Source: Rhodobiaceae bacterium
GTDB taxonomy: Bacteria > Pseudomonadota > Alphaproteobacteria > Parvibaculales > Parvibaculaceae
NCBI GenBank assembly: GCA_002746275.1
Contig: NVWR01000001.1
Span: 662,556-672,025, forward strand
Length of the DNA: 9,470 nucleotides
Direction: 5' to 3'
The stretch's first letter is position 1, and each line of letters starts with the position of its first letter. The position numbers and the translations under genes are program-made. Below, piece by piece: positions 1-7,330 of this stretch. The notes under the pieces were generated by a model, which had not been told where the DNA came from, made no database searches, and saw nothing but the letters and a program-made list of their open reading frames with translations.

Positions 1-17
1 TTACCAATTCGCGACAT
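1..17 (-). CDS. rplF: Ribosomal protein L6, N-terminal fragment (cut by window edge)
   Basis: Only the first five codons plus two bases are present. They read Met-Ser-Arg-Ile-Gly followed by AA., the usual N-terminus of bacterial L6 (MSRIGK). An AGGA ribosome binding site lies at 25-28, seven bases before the ATG. The position just after rpsH is where rplF sits in the bacterial spc operon. L6 binds 23S rRNA near the sarcin-ricin loop and the factor-binding region of the 50S subunit. The call rests on the short N-terminal match, the ribosome binding site and gene order. The rest of the gene lies to the left of the window. Confidence 0.8.
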
Positions 18-52
18 GGTGTTTTCCTAAACCGTCCGTTTGCCTTGCGTCT

Positions 53-451
53 TCAGAAGACGCGACAGAGAATTTCGCCACCGACTTTTTCGTCACGTGC
101 AGCGGAGTCCGACATAACACCCTTCGGTGTCGAGAGGATGGAAATACCCAGTCCATTGTGCACAGACGGAATATCTTTCACCGATGAATAAACCCGACGG
201 CCTGGCGTGGAGATACGTTTAATCTCCCGGATAACCGGTTGGCCGTCATGATACTTGAGCTCGATTTCAAATTCGGCCTTGCCGCCATCGAAATCTGTCC
301 GCGAGTAACCGCGAATATAACCCTCTTCCTGAAGCACATCGAGCACGCGTCCGCGTAGGTTCGATGCCGGAGTTTTTACATTGCCCTTACCGCGCATTGC
401 CGCATTGCGGATGCGTGTCAGCATATCTCCGAGGGGATCTGTCATTGTCAT
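53..451 (-). CDS. rpsH: Small subunit ribosomal protein S8
   Basis: This 132-residue protein is S8, a primary binder of the central domain of 16S rRNA (helix 21) and an early 30S assembly protein. The N-terminus [17 protein letters not shown] and the C-terminal part, with [25 protein letters not shown] and GGEILCRVF, are typical of the family, and the length is normal. I chose the first ATG because a GAGGAGA ribosome binding site stands eight bases upstream; the second ATG, two codons later, would be too far from it. The gene follows rpsN by 13 nt, so its ribosome binding site begins right at the rpsN stop codon. In E. coli S8 is the autogenous repressor of the spc operon. Whether that holds here cannot be read directly from the sequence. 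Confidence 0.98.
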   Translation of the reverse strand: MTMTDPLGDMLTRIRNAAMRGKGNVKTPASNLRGRVLDVLQEEGYIRGYSRTDFDGGKAEFEIELKYHDGQPVIREIKRISTPGRRVYSSVKDIPSVHNGLGISILSTPKGVMSDSAARDEKVGGEILCRVF

Positions 452-464
452 TAGATCTATCTCC

Positions 465-770
465 TCACCAACTGGACTTGACTAAGCCGGGGATAAGGCC
501 CTTGGAGCCCAATTCCCGAAGCGCAATACGCGACATCTTCAGCTTGCGATAATACCCGCGCGGCCGACCACTCAATTCGCAACGATTGCGAACACGAGTC
601 GCTGCCGAGTTACGGGGCAACTTCGCGAGCTTCAACCGGGCCCGAAAGCGCTCTTCTACGGTCAGAGACTTATCTTCTGCGACCGCTTTCAAGGCAGCAC
701 GCTTGTTTGCATATTGCGCAACAAGACGCCGTCTTTTTTCATTCTTTAGAATGCTGCTCTTTTTAGCCAT
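465..770 (-). CDS. rpsN: Small subunit ribosomal protein S14, zinc-free type
   Basis: This 101-residue protein is S14, located in the 30S head near S3, S10 and S19. It starts [17 protein letters not shown] and ends with the family signature [19 protein letters not shown] followed by [11 protein letters not shown]. It has a single cysteine and no paired CXXC motifs, so it is the long zinc-independent (C-minus) form rather than the short zinc-binding form. A strong GGAGGT ribosome binding site precedes the ATG by a few bases. It lies between rplE and rpsH, the standard spc order. The 51-nt spacer upstream contains a stable hairpin that ends just before the ribosome binding site (see 783-809). 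Confidence 0.98.
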   Translation of the reverse strand: MAKKSSILKNEKRRRLVAQYANKRAALKAVAEDKSLTVEERFRARLKLAKLPRNSAATRVRNRCELSGRPRGYYRKLKMSRIALRELGSKGLIPGLVKSSW

Positions 771-782
771 TCTTACCTCCGG

Positions 783-809
783 TGATCCTGCACAATCTGG
801 TGCAGATCA
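783..809 (-). promoter_or_regulatory. Hairpin in the rplE-rpsN spacer, abutting the rpsN ribosome binding site
   Basis: Read on the minus strand, TGATC and TGCAC (809-800) pair with GTGCA and GATCA (793-783). This gives ten base pairs with one bulged G at 788 and a six-base loop (794-799). The stem ends only a few bases before the GGAGGT ribosome binding site of rpsN. The pairing is seen directly. A role in translational control or mRNA processing is inference. Confidence 0.55.
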
Positions 810-821
810 GCGCATAAATCT

Positions 822-1376
822 TCAATTCGAGAATGGGAAATTAATCCCCTTCAACAACTCTCGGGCTTCGTCATCTGTCTTCGCTGTTGTACAGACGATT
901 ACGTCCATACCCCAAATTTCGTCGACTTTGTCATAGTCAATTTCCGGGAAAACGATGTGCTCTTTAAGGCCCATCGCAAAATTGCCATTCCCGTCAAAGC
1001 TCTTCGCATTGAGACCACGAAAATCTCGTACACGCGGCAATGCAACCGTTACCAAGCGGTCCAGGAATTCGAACATCCGGTCCCGGCGCAAGGTAACCTT
1101 ACAGCCGATATTCATTTCCTCGCGAAGCTTGAAAGTCGCAATCGACTTTTTCGCTTTGGTCGCCACTGGCTTTTGGCCTGCGATCAGTGCGAGGTCTGCC
1201 AAAGCGGACTTGATCTTCTTGGAGTCAGCAACAGCTTCGCCGACGCCCATATTGAGAACAACTTTGTCCAGCTTAGGCACCATCATTTCATTCGCATAAG
1301 CAAACTTGTCCTGAAGAGCCTTGCGAACTTCATTCTGGTAAACGCCCTTGAGGCGGGGTTGATAAGCCTCAGCCAT
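822..1376 (-). CDS. rplE: Large subunit ribosomal protein L5
   Basis: This 184-residue protein is L5, a 5S rRNA-binding component of the central protuberance that also contacts the P-site tRNA and the 30S head. Family hallmarks are [10 protein letters not shown] near the N-terminus, [15 protein letters not shown] around residues 35-50, [20 protein letters not shown] around 67-86, and [24 protein letters not shown] near the C-terminus. Length is normal. The start overlaps the end of rplX by eight bases (ATGGCTGA), and its AGGAG ribosome binding site lies inside rplX, so translation is probably coupled to rplX. In E. coli the S8 repressor binds spc mRNA around the rplX-rplE junction. I did not recognise that structure here. 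Confidence 0.98.
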   Translation of the reverse strand: MAEAYQPRLKGVYQNEVRKALQDKFAYANEMMVPKLDKVVLNMGVGEAVADSKKIKSALADLALIAGQKPVATKAKKSIATFKLREEMNIGCKVTLRRDRMFEFLDRLVTVALPRVRDFRGLNAKSFDGNGNFAMGLKEHIVFPEIDYDKVDEIWGMDVIVCTTAKTDDEARELLKGINFPFSN

Positions 1377-1686
1377 CGATCACTTCTCCTGATGCCTTCG
1401 CAAAACGGACTTTCTTGCCGTCTTTCAAGACCTTAAAACCAACCCGCGTCGCTTTTCCCGACTTGGGATCAACATAGGCGACGTTAGATAGGTCAAGCTT
1501 CGCTTCGCGCGATACAATTCCACCTGTGTTTGTCTGGCTCTGTTTCTCGTGCCGTTTCACCAGGTTTACACCCTGCACAAGAAGACGACCTTCCTGTGGA
1601 AACACACCGATCACTTCGCCCTGCTTGCCCTTGTCTTTACCAGCAAGCAACACAACCTTGTCACCCTTTTTAATTTTCGCAGCCAT
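1369..1686 (-). CDS. rplX: Large subunit ribosomal protein L24
   Basis: This 105-residue protein is L24, an assembly initiator of the 50S subunit that binds the 5' domain of 23S rRNA near the tunnel exit. It opens with a KOW motif (residues about 4-25, [20 protein letters not shown]), followed by [13 protein letters not shown] and the [15 protein letters not shown] segment, all typical of the family. The ATG shares one base with the rplN stop codon (TGATG). The upstream ribosome binding site GGAGGTGATC is a near-perfect complement of the 16S 3' end, the best in the window, and it lies inside the end of rplN. The end of the gene overlaps rplE by eight bases. Confidence 0.98.
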   Translation of the reverse strand: MAAKIKKGDKVVLLAGKDKGKQGEVIGVFPQEGRLLVQGVNLVKRHEKQSQTNTGGIVSREAKLDLSNVAYVDPKSGKATRVGFKVLKDGKKVRFAKASGEVIDG

Positions 1687-2054
1687 CAGATCACCTCCGG
1701 TGCGAGCGACACGATTTTCATATGGTTTTTCGCACGCAACTCACGTGTTACCGGTCCAAAAATACGAGTGCCGATCGGCTCACCCTGCGCATTAATCAAA
1801 ACTGCAGCATTCCCATCAAAACGGATCGTGCTGCCATCGGCGCGGTGAATATCCTTAGCGGTACGAACGACAACGGCTTTCATGACGTCACCCTTCTTCA
1901 CACGACCACGGGGGATGGCTTCTTTCACGCTGACAACAATAATGTCGCCAACAGAAGCGTATCTCCGCTTTGATCCGCCCAATACTTTGATGCACTGAAC
2001 ACGTTTTGCGCCTGAGTTATCAGCGACGCCCAGATTTGTTTGCATCTGAATCAT
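1686..2054 (-). CDS. rplN: Large subunit ribosomal protein L14
   Basis: This 122-residue protein is L14, which forms intersubunit bridges with 16S rRNA and is the docking site of the silencing factor RsfS. It is a full match in style and length: [19 protein letters not shown] at the start, [28 protein letters not shown] in the middle and PEVI at the end. In E. coli this gene opens the spc operon behind its own promoter. Here the gap to rpsQ is only 43 nt and I see no convincing promoter in it, so it is probably read from the upstream operon. The ribosome binding site is weak (AGG, eight bases before the ATG). The 3' end overlaps rplX by one base. Confidence 0.98.
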   Translation of the reverse strand: MIQMQTNLGVADNSGAKRVQCIKVLGGSKRRYASVGDIIVVSVKEAIPRGRVKKGDVMKAVVVRTAKDIHRADGSTIRFDGNAAVLINAQGEPIGTRIFGPVTRELRAKNHMKIVSLAPEVI

Positions 2055-2085
2055 GGCTAGTGCCTGTTTTCAGTGGATAGAAGGA

Positions 2086-2099
2086 AAGTCTTGCGACTT
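2086..2099 (-). promoter_or_regulatory. GCAA-tetraloop hairpin at the rpsQ-rplN (S10/spc) junction
   Basis: On the minus strand AAGTC pairs with GACTT around a GCAA loop, and TCCTTCT follows. The hairpin begins within the TAA stop codon of rpsQ. GCAA belongs to the stable GNRA tetraloop class. Five base pairs is short for an intrinsic terminator, so a processing or stability element is as likely. The position is where the S10 and spc operons are separate units in E. coli. Confidence 0.4.
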
Positions 2100-2334
2100 A
2101 CGCTTCTGTCCCGATTACTTCCCAAGTTTTATTCTTAGATACCGGCCGGCATTCCCGGATCGATACCCTCTCACCCACTTTGCGAGAGTTTGTCTCGTCA
2201 TGCGCGTGATATTTCTTTGACCGACGAATGGTCTTTTTCAGCAGCGGATCGGTAAACCGCCGCTCGACCTTGACCACTATAGTCTTGTCGTTTTTGTCGC
2301 TAACCACGACGCCTTGCAAAATTCGCTTCGGCAT
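2098..2334 (-). CDS. rpsQ: Small subunit ribosomal protein S17
   Basis: This is S17, an OB-fold protein that binds 16S rRNA helices 7 and 11 and is a primary assembly protein of the 30S body. I chose the ATG at 2334, giving 78 residues starting [18 protein letters not shown], because this is the family N-terminus and a GAGGG ribosome binding site lies eight to nine bases upstream. An in-frame ATG ten codons earlier would overlap rpmC and add residues not found in S17. The motifs [25 protein letters not shown] and [20 protein letters not shown] are diagnostic. The gap to rpmC is ten bases. Confidence 0.97.
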   Translation of the reverse strand: MPKRILQGVVVSDKNDKTIVVKVERRFTDPLLKKTIRRSKKYHAHDETNSRKVGERVSIRECRPVSKNKTWEVIGTEA

Positions 2335-2344
2335 TATCGAACCC

Positions 2345-2545
2345 TCACTTACCGGCTGGAGCAACTGGCGACTGCTGGGTGGTTTTCACCCGAGCAATGT
2401 CGCGACGTACTCGCCGAATGCGCGCCGTATTTTCCAACTGACCGCTCGCTGATTGAAAACGCAGGTTGAACTGCTCTTTCTTAAGCTTCACGAGCTCATC
2501 ATCGAGCTGGTCTGGCGTCATATCTCTAATTTCACTGGCCTTCAT
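2345..2545 (-). CDS. rpmC: Large subunit ribosomal protein L29
   Basis: This 66-residue protein is L29, a two-helix antiparallel protein beside L23 at the polypeptide exit, where nascent-chain factors dock. Recognisable segments are [53 protein letters not shown], and a short alanine/proline-rich tail. An AGAGGA ribosome binding site sits seven bases upstream of the ATG. It lies between rplP and rpsQ, the normal S10 order. Length is typical for the family. Confidence 0.97.
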   Translation of the reverse strand: MKASEIRDMTPDQLDDELVKLKKEQFNLRFQSASGQLENTARIRRVRRDIARVKTTQQSPVAPAGK

Positions 2546-2568
2546 GGCCTCATCCTCTTCTCAACCGT

Positions 2569-2580
2569 GGGCTGTAACCC
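2569..2580 (-). promoter_or_regulatory. Small hairpin directly after the rplP stop codon
   Basis: On the minus strand the TAA of rplP is followed at once by GGGTTACAGCCC, which folds into a four-pair stem (three G-C pairs and one U-G) with a UACA loop. It is short and could be chance. It is listed because similar hairpins follow other stop codons in this operon. Confidence 0.25.
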
Positions 2581-3000
2581 TTAAGCCTGCTCACCAGGCC
2601 GTGTCACAAACCGTGTCTTGATCGGTAGCTTTGCCGCACCAAGGCGAAGCGCCTCTTCTGCGATGTCAGCTGGAACGCCGTCAATCTCAAACATAATACG
2701 ACCGGGTTTTACCCGAGCCGCCCAATATTCCGGCGTACCTTTACCTTTACCCATCCGAACTTCCGTCGGCTTCTTGGACACAGGCACATCAGGAAAAATC
2801 CGGATCCACACACGCCCAGCACGCTTCATGTGCCGAGTAATCGCCCGCCGAGCGGCCTCAATCTGTCGCGCCGTAACCCGCTCTGGCTCCAGTGCTTTCA
2901 GACCGAACGCTCCAAAATTGAGCGCGGTGCCACCTTTTGCAATTCCATGAATCCGACCCTTGTGGGCCTTGCGGAATTTTGTACGTTTCGGTTGCAGCAT
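2581..3000 (-). CDS. rplP: Large subunit ribosomal protein L16
   Basis: This 139-residue protein is L16, which lines the A-site elbow region of the 50S subunit and is needed late in assembly. The N-terminus [16 protein letters not shown], the [26 protein letters not shown] block (about 63-88) and [10 protein letters not shown] are typical. Arg82 in VRMGKGKG matches the arginine that is hydroxylated in E. coli L16 (R81); whether it is modified here is unknown. The gap to rpsC is 30 nt with a GAGAG ribosome binding site. The gene is followed by rpmC after 35 nt. Confidence 0.98.
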   Translation of the reverse strand: MLQPKRTKFRKAHKGRIHGIAKGGTALNFGAFGLKALEPERVTARQIEAARRAITRHMKRAGRVWIRIFPDVPVSKKPTEVRMGKGKGTPEYWAARVKPGRIMFEIDGVPADIAEEALRLGAAKLPIKTRFVTRPGEQA

Positions 3001-3030
3001 CGTTTAACTCTCTTCGCTTAGCAGCCAGCC

Positions 3031-3723
3031 CTAATGGCGACGACGGCTATTATCTGATCCTTCAAGGGCGCGGCGTTCGTGTGCCATTGGATCGTGCTCA
3101 AGGATTTCGCCCTTGAAAATCCAAACCTTGATCCCGCACGTGCCGTAGGCCGTATGAGCCGTAGCAACGCCGTAATCAATATCTGCCCGCAACGTGTGAA
3201 GCGGTACACGCCCCTCACGATACCATTCCGTCCGCGCAATTTCTGCACCGCCCAACCGGCCGCCACAGTTGATCCGAATGCCCTTGGCACCCAGGCGCAT
3301 CGCAGACTGAACCGCCCGCTTCATTGCCCGACGGAAAGCAACCCGTCGTTCAAGTTGCTGCGCGATGTTATCGGCAACAAGCATCGCATCAATCTCAGGC
3401 TTACGAACTTCGATGATGTTCAAATGAACCTCAGAGTCCGTCATCTTGCCAATTTCGCGACGAAGCTTTTCGATATCAGCACCCTTTTTGCCGATCACGA
3501 CACCAGGTCTTGCTGAGTGAATAGTCACGCGGCATTTCTTATGCGGGCGCTCGATGACAACTTTGCTGACACCAGCCTGCTTGAGTTTCTTCTCAAGGAA
3601 CGTCCGGATTTTCAGGTCTTCGTGCAACAGCTGACCGTATTCATGGCCCTTTGCATACCAACGTGAATCCCACGTTCTATTGATGCCCAAACGAAGGCCG
3701 ATTGGATTTACTTTGTGACCCAT
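3031..3723 (-). CDS. rpsC: Small subunit ribosomal protein S3
   Basis: This 230-residue protein is S3, located at the mRNA entry site of the 30S head. The N-terminus [20 protein letters not shown] is the family signature. A type II KH domain carries the GKKG loop at residues 78-81 ([14 protein letters not shown]), and the C-terminal domain has the GCGG-like [14 protein letters not shown] block around 152-165. Arg131, Arg132 and Lys135 match the basic residues implicated in the ribosomal mRNA helicase activity of E. coli S3. The start shares one base with the rplV stop (TGATG), and its GAGGAA ribosome binding site lies inside rplV, so the two are likely coupled. The C-terminus is a short basic tail. 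Confidence 0.98.
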   Translation of the reverse strand: MGHKVNPIGLRLGINRTWDSRWYAKGHEYGQLLHEDLKIRTFLEKKLKQAGVSKVVIERPHKKCRVTIHSARPGVVIGKKGADIEKLRREIGKMTDSEVHLNIIEVRKPEIDAMLVADNIAQQLERRVAFRRAMKRAVQSAMRLGAKGIRINCGGRLGGAEIARTEWYREGRVPLHTLRADIDYGVATAHTAYGTCGIKVWIFKGEILEHDPMAHERRALEGSDNSRRRH

Positions 3724-4103
3724 CAGGCTTGTTCCTCAACTTGCCGCAAAATAATCGTAATTTCGCTGAACGGTTTCAAAATCTTGCCGACCCGGCCACG
3801 AGCCCGAGGGCGCCAGCGTTTCATCACAAGGTTCTTACCGACGAATGCTTCGGAAATAACCAACTCATCCACATCCAGATCGTGGTTGTTTTCCGCATTT
3901 GCAATCGCGCTTTCCAGCACTTTCTTCACGTCCTTAGCGATCCGCTTCGGTGAGAAAGTCAGATCAGCAATCGCACGATCAACCTTCTTTCCACGAATGG
4001 ACTGCGCGAGCAGGTTCAGCTTCTGACCGCTTGTCCGAAGCATCCGGCCTTTGGCCATCGCCTCATTCTCGCCCAGGCGCCGTGGTATTGAAGTCTTACC
4101 CAT
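3723..4103 (-). CDS. rplV: Large subunit ribosomal protein L22
   Basis: This 126-residue protein is L22, whose long beta-hairpin lines the exit tunnel at the constriction with L4; changes there can give macrolide resistance in many bacteria. The N-terminal part has [22 protein letters not shown], the middle has [18 protein letters not shown], and the tunnel hairpin is [15 protein letters not shown]. The hairpin shows no obvious deletion or duplication. The slightly extended start ([19 protein letters not shown]) is common in alphaproteobacteria and is supported by a GAGGAAG ribosome binding site inside the end of rpsS. The gap to rpsS is two bases. Confidence 0.97.
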   Translation of the reverse strand: MGKTSIPRRLGENEAMAKGRMLRTSGQKLNLLAQSIRGKKVDRAIADLTFSPKRIAKDVKKVLESAIANAENNHDLDVDELVISEAFVGKNLVMKRWRPRARGRVGKILKPFSEITIILRQVEEQA

Positions 4104-4105
4104 GG

Positions 4106-4384
4106 CTACTTCCTCTTCGCTTTCTTGTCTGCTGTATGCCCGAAATAGGTACGCGTCGGAGAAAATTCACCAAACTTATGGCCGACCATGTCTTCCGTCA
4201 CAGCCACAGGAATGTGCTTGCGGCCATTGTGGACGCCAAACGTCAACCCGACGAACTGAGGGAGGATCGTGGAGCGGCGGCTCCAAATTTTGATCACTTC
4301 CTTACGACCCGACTCGCGAGACGCATCAGCCTTCTTCAAGATGTATCCGTCAACAAACGGACCCTTCCAGACAGAACGTGTCAT
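4106..4384 (-). CDS. rpsS: Small subunit ribosomal protein S19
   Basis: This 92-residue protein is S19, which pairs with S13 in the 30S head and contributes to a bridge with the 50S subunit. Family features are [18 protein letters not shown] at the start, the [19 protein letters not shown] block (about 31-49), [19 protein letters not shown] (about 52-70) and the FSPTRTY motif near the C-terminus. It follows rplB after 11 nt, with only a weak ribosome binding site (AGTAGG), so coupling to rplB translation is plausible. Length is normal. Confidence 0.98.
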   Translation of the reverse strand: MTRSVWKGPFVDGYILKKADASRESGRKEVIKIWSRRSTILPQFVGLTFGVHNGRKHIPVAVTEDMVGHKFGEFSPTRTYFGHTADKKAKRK

Positions 4385-4395
4385 GACCTACTACC

Positions 4396-5229
4396 CTATT
4401 TCCGACGCTGGTGACGGCTGCGTACAATGTACTTGTCCGTCGACTTGTTGCTACGTGTCCGCTTGCCCTTAGTTGGCTTGCCCCAAGGCGTAACCGGATG
4501 CCGACCACCCGATGTCCGACCTTCACCACCACCATGCGGGTGATCGACGGGGTTCATTGCCACACCACGAACCGATGGACGTTTGCCAAGCCAGCGATTA
4601 CGGCCCGCCTTAGCAAGTGTGATATTCGACTGATCCGGATTTGATACCGCACCAACGGTTGCCATGCACTCACCACGGATGAGGCGTTGCTCACCAGATG
4701 AGAGACGGACAATCGCAAAACCATGATCACGACCAACGAGCTGAACATAGGTACCAGCAGACCGTGCGATCTGACCGCCCTTGCCCGGCTTCAACTCCAC
4801 ATTGTGGATAATCGTCCCAACAGGCATGTTCTTCATCGGCATCGCATTGCCGGGCTTAACGTCAGCCTTCTCCGAAGAGATTACCGTGTCACCGGGCGCC
4901 AGGCGCTGCGGTGCAATAATGTAGGCCTGCTCGCCATCTTCATAACGCAGAAGCGCAATAAAGGCTGTCCGGTTCGGATCATATTCCAGGCGTTCAACAG
5001 TCGCCGGCACATCAAACTTCGTCCGCTTGAAATCGATGATGCGATAGGTCCGCTTGTGCCCACCACCACGACGCCGCGACGTGATCCGACCGTGATTATT
5101 CCGGCCGCCAGACTTCGAGAGCCCCTCTGTCAGCTTCTTGACGGGCTTACCGCTCCAAAGCGCCGACTTATCGACGAGAACGAGGCCACGCTGCCCGGGG
5201 CTTGAAGGTTTGTACTTTTTAAGTGCCAT
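4396..5229 (-). CDS. rplB: Large subunit ribosomal protein L2
   Basis: This 277-residue protein is L2, one of the most conserved 50S proteins; it supports the peptidyl transferase centre and subunit joining. The N-terminal part has [21 protein letters not shown] (about 40-60), and the middle has the [10 protein letters not shown] and [20 protein letters not shown] blocks. The C-terminal loop [12 protein letters not shown] (226-237) contains His230, which matches the functionally important histidine of E. coli L2. The gap to rplW is 36 nt and the ribosome binding site is poor (AGAAG and GCGAAAG rather than GGAGG), unusual for such an abundant product. Confidence 0.98.
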   Translation of the reverse strand: MALKKYKPSSPGQRGLVLVDKSALWSGKPVKKLTEGLSKSGGRNNHGRITSRRRGGGHKRTYRIIDFKRTKFDVPATVERLEYDPNRTAFIALLRYEDGEQAYIIAPQRLAPGDTVISSEKADVKPGNAMPMKNMPVGTIIHNVELKPGKGGQIARSAGTYVQLVGRDHGFAIVRLSSGEQRLIRGECMATVGAVSNPDQSNITLAKAGRNRWLGKRPSVRGVAMNPVDHPHGGGEGRTSGGRHPVTPWGKPTKGKRTRSNKSTDKYIVRSRHQRRK

Positions 5230-5265
5230 AACGTTTGCGCTTTCGCTTCTTCTTTTCCGCTGCTC

Positions 5266-5559
5266 TTAAAGACCAGTGGTCACATCGATCGAGTGACCTT
5301 CTTCAAGCGTCACAATTGCTTTCTTAAAATCAACTTGCTTGCCCTTGACCCCTTTAAAGACCTTGAGCTTGCCTTGCTGCCGCAAAGTGTTCACCGCTTT
5401 GACTTTCACTTTGAACAGCTTCTCAACAGCAGCTTTTACCTGTGGTTTCGTCGCATCAAGCGGCACACGAAAGATCACCTGATTATGTTCTGACGCCAAT
5501 GTTGCCTTCTCGGTAATCACCGGTGAAAGAATGGCATCGTAGTGACGGGCTTCGCTCAT
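5266..5559 (-). CDS. rplW: Large subunit ribosomal protein L23
   Basis: This 97-residue protein is L23, located at the tunnel exit and the docking point for trigger factor and the signal recognition particle. The start [21 protein letters not shown], the [31 protein letters not shown] core and the C-terminal [11 protein letters not shown] strand are typical. The glutamate of the VITEKAT motif area is intact. The ATG overlaps the rplD stop codon by four bases (ATGA), and a GGAGG ribosome binding site lies ten bases upstream inside rplD, pointing to coupled translation. Confidence 0.97.
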   Translation of the reverse strand: MSEARHYDAILSPVITEKATLASEHNQVIFRVPLDATKPQVKAAVEKLFKVKVKAVNTLRQQGKLKVFKGVKGKQVDFKKAIVTLEEGHSIDVTTGL

Positions 5560-6176
5560 TTGAACCGAGCCTCCAGGCTTTCAAGCGCCGCTTTAGTCAG
5601 GATCAAAGTGTCCCGGCGCAAAATGTCATACACGTTGATGCCCTGCACTGGCAGTACGTCGATCGCTGGAATATTGCGAGACGCGAGCGCAAATTTGTCA
5701 TCAACTTCTGCCCCATCGATAATCAAGACAGATTTCAGTCCCAGCTTAGTCAAAGCGCCCCGAAGGCTGGCTGTCTTGCCATCTTTCGATTTGGCCTCGT
5801 CCAGCACGATCAGCTTTTCCGCTTTTACTTTCGCAGAGAGAGCGTGCTTCAGCGCCAAGGTACGAACCTTCTTAGGCATCGCAATCGCGTGGCTGCGAAC
5901 AACAGGTCCGAACGCCTTACCACCACCGCGGAACTGTGGAACCTTTTTGTTGCCGTGTCGCGCACCACCGGTGCCCTTCTGGCGATACATTTTCTTCGTG
6001 GTGCCCTGAATTTCAGAGCGACCTTTGGTCTTGTGTGTACCAGCCTGCCGCTTGGCTAGCTGATAAGTCACCATCCGGTGCAAGATGTCGGCACGCGGCT
6101 CAAGCGCGAACACGTCATCCGGCAGCTCAACCGAACCGGCCTTCTTGGAGTCGAGTGTGATCACTTCGGCCTTCAT
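5556..6176 (-). CDS. rplD: Large subunit ribosomal protein L4
   Basis: This 206-residue protein is L4, a primary 23S rRNA binder whose long loop forms part of the exit-tunnel constriction with L22. The loop is visible at about residues 43-95: [31 protein letters not shown] (65-75), and [12 protein letters not shown]. It shows no deletion. In E. coli, L4 also represses its own operon through the S10 leader. Here only 68 nt separate tuf and rpsJ, so that leader is not present in its known form. The ATG overlaps rplC by four bases, and the stop overlaps rplW by four. Confidence 0.98.
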   Translation of the reverse strand: MKAEVITLDSKKAGSVELPDDVFALEPRADILHRMVTYQLAKRQAGTHKTKGRSEIQGTTKKMYRQKGTGGARHGNKKVPQFRGGGKAFGPVVRSHAIAMPKKVRTLALKHALSAKVKAEKLIVLDEAKSKDGKTASLRGALTKLGLKSVLIIDGAEVDDKFALASRNIPAIDVLPVQGINVYDILRRDTLILTKAALESLEARFK

Positions 6177-6916
6177 GATGCGTCATCCTTCTTCTCGTCG
6201 CTCGTAGACGCATCTTCTGCAGGTGCTTCCTGCGCAGCAGCTGACTGACGAATAGCAGCAGGTGTCGGAACACCTTCAGGCAGCGGCTTCTTAATCGCAT
6301 CCCGAAGGAAGACCCAGCCACCTTTAGAACCAGGTACCGCGCCTTTGACCATGATGAGGCCCCGATCAAGATCGGTCTTCACCACTTCCAAATTCTGTGT
6401 CGTCACTCGAACAGAACCCATATGGCCAGCCATCTTCTTACCCTTGAAGACCTTGCCTGGATCCTGACACTGGCCAGTCGACCCGTGACTACGGTGCGAA
6501 ATAGACACACCGTGCGAAGCTCGCAGTCCGCTGAAGTTATGCCGTTTCATCGCACCGGCAAAACCTTTACCGATCGATGTGCCAGACACATCAACATGCT
6601 GCCCGGAAACAAAGTGGTCAGCTGTGATTTCCGCACCAACGTCGAGCATGTTCTCGGCGCTAACGCGAAACTCAGCGAGCTTCCGCTTTGGCTCAACATG
6701 TGCCACCGCAAAGTGACCACGCTGAGCGCGGGTGACATTCTTCACCTTGGCCTTACCAGCGCCCAGTTGGACTGCTGTATAGCCATTTTTTTCTTCTGTG
6801 CGCTGAGCAACAACCTGACAGTTGTCGAGGCGAAGTACCGTTACAGGCACGTGCTGACCCTCTTCCGTGAAGAGGCGGGTCATTCCCAGCTTTTGAACAA
6901 TAACACCGGAACGCAT
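6173..6916 (-). CDS. rplC: Large subunit ribosomal protein L3, with charged C-terminal tail
   Basis: This 247-residue protein is L3, an assembly-initiating 50S protein whose loop reaches toward the peptidyl transferase centre. I chose the ATG at 6916 ([20 protein letters not shown]), the family N-terminus. An in-frame ATG 19 codons earlier would overlap rpsJ and add unrelated residues. The core [17 protein letters not shown] and [20 protein letters not shown] blocks are intact; in E. coli a glutamine in this second block is methylated by PrmB. After [13 protein letters not shown] there is a tail of about 20-25 Ala/Glu/Asp/Ser/Lys residues, longer than E. coli L3 but of a kind I know from alphaproteobacteria. 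It overlaps rplD by four bases. Confidence 0.97.
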   Translation of the reverse strand: MRSGVIVQKLGMTRLFTEEGQHVPVTVLRLDNCQVVAQRTEEKNGYTAVQLGAGKAKVKNVTRAQRGHFAVAHVEPKRKLAEFRVSAENMLDVGAEITADHFVSGQHVDVSGTSIGKGFAGAMKRHNFSGLRASHGVSISHRSHGSTGQCQDPGKVFKGKKMAGHMGSVRVTTQNLEVVKTDLDRGLIMVKGAVPGSKGGWVFLRDAIKKPLPEGVPTPAAIRQSAAAQEAPAEDASTSDEKKDDAS

Positions 6917-6938
6917 GGGTCCCAATCCTTTATCTTTT

Positions 6939-6953
6939 GGAGACAACGTCTCC
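6939..6953 (-). promoter_or_regulatory. Hairpin in the rpsJ-rplC spacer
   Basis: On the minus strand GGAGAC pairs perfectly with GTCTCC around a three-base GTT loop, starting at the base after the rpsJ TAA stop codon. AAAAGATAAAGGA follows, so there is no U-tract and this is not an intrinsic terminator. The downstream AAGGA serves rplC as its ribosome binding site. A role as a processing or 3'-end stability element is inference. Confidence 0.45.
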
Positions 6954-7262
6954 TTAGAGCTTGATCTCAACATCTACACCAGCAGCAAGGTCTAGCTTCA
7001 TCAGCGCATCGACCGTCTGTGGCGTCGGATCCACAATATCCAGTAGCCGTTTGTGCGTCCGAATTTCAAACTGCTCACGACTCTTCTTGTCGATATGCGG
7101 TCCGCGAAGCACCGTGAACTTTTCCAGCCGCGTTGGAAGCGGAATTGGCCCCCGTACGCTCGCGCCTGTTCGTTTCGCGGTATTCACAATTTCTCTGGTC
7201 GAATTGTCCAACACACGATGGTCAAATGCTTTCAACCGAATGCGAATATTTTGGCTCTGCAT
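6954..7262 (-). CDS. rpsJ: Small subunit ribosomal protein S10 (NusE)
   Basis: This 102-residue protein is S10, a 30S head protein that also acts as NusE, pairing with NusB in antitermination complexes and with NusG to link transcription to translation. The sequence [56 protein letters not shown] and the HKRLLDI segment are diagnostic, and the length is normal. An AAGGA ribosome binding site lies about seven bases before the ATG. It follows tuf after 68 nt, the order seen at the str/S10 junction of many bacteria, and heads the S10 cluster. Confidence 0.98.
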   Translation of the reverse strand: MQSQNIRIRLKAFDHRVLDNSTREIVNTAKRTGASVRGPIPLPTRLEKFTVLRGPHIDKKSREQFEIRTHKRLLDIVDPTPQTVDALMKLDLAAGVDVEIKL

Positions 7263-7286
7263 GTTCAGTCCTTACGCCCTTGGGCT

Positions 7287-7322
7287 AAAGAAAATGGTGT
7301 GGCCCCAGTCATTCGAGGCCAC
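7287..7322 (-). terminator. Terminator-like hairpin between tuf and rpsJ (possible attenuator)
   Basis: On the minus strand GTGGCCTC (7322-7315) pairs with GGGGCCAC (7306-7299), eight pairs with one G-U wobble, around an eight-base loop. The run TTTTCTTT (7294-7287) follows four bases after the stem. The parts of an intrinsic terminator are present, but the U-tract is offset and interrupted by C, so termination is probably partial. This would let tuf and the tRNAs be made in excess over the ribosomal proteins. The effect is inferred. Confidence 0.5.
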
Positions 7323-7330
7323 TCCCTCAC

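Noticed and set aside
2335..2364. Extended start for rpsQ at 2364
   Set aside because: It overlaps rpmC and adds ten residues foreign to S17. The ATG at 2334 has a ribosome binding site and the family N-terminus.
5523..6059. A 178-residue plus-strand open frame opposite rplD, and similar ones opposite rplE, rpsC, rplB and rplC
   Set aside because: All lie antisense to intact ribosomal-protein genes, have no credible start signal, and give composition expected of shadow frames.
6917..6973. Extended start for rplC at 6973
   Set aside because: It would overlap rpsJ and run through the spacer hairpin. The ATG at 6916 gives the family N-terminus with AAGGA upstream.
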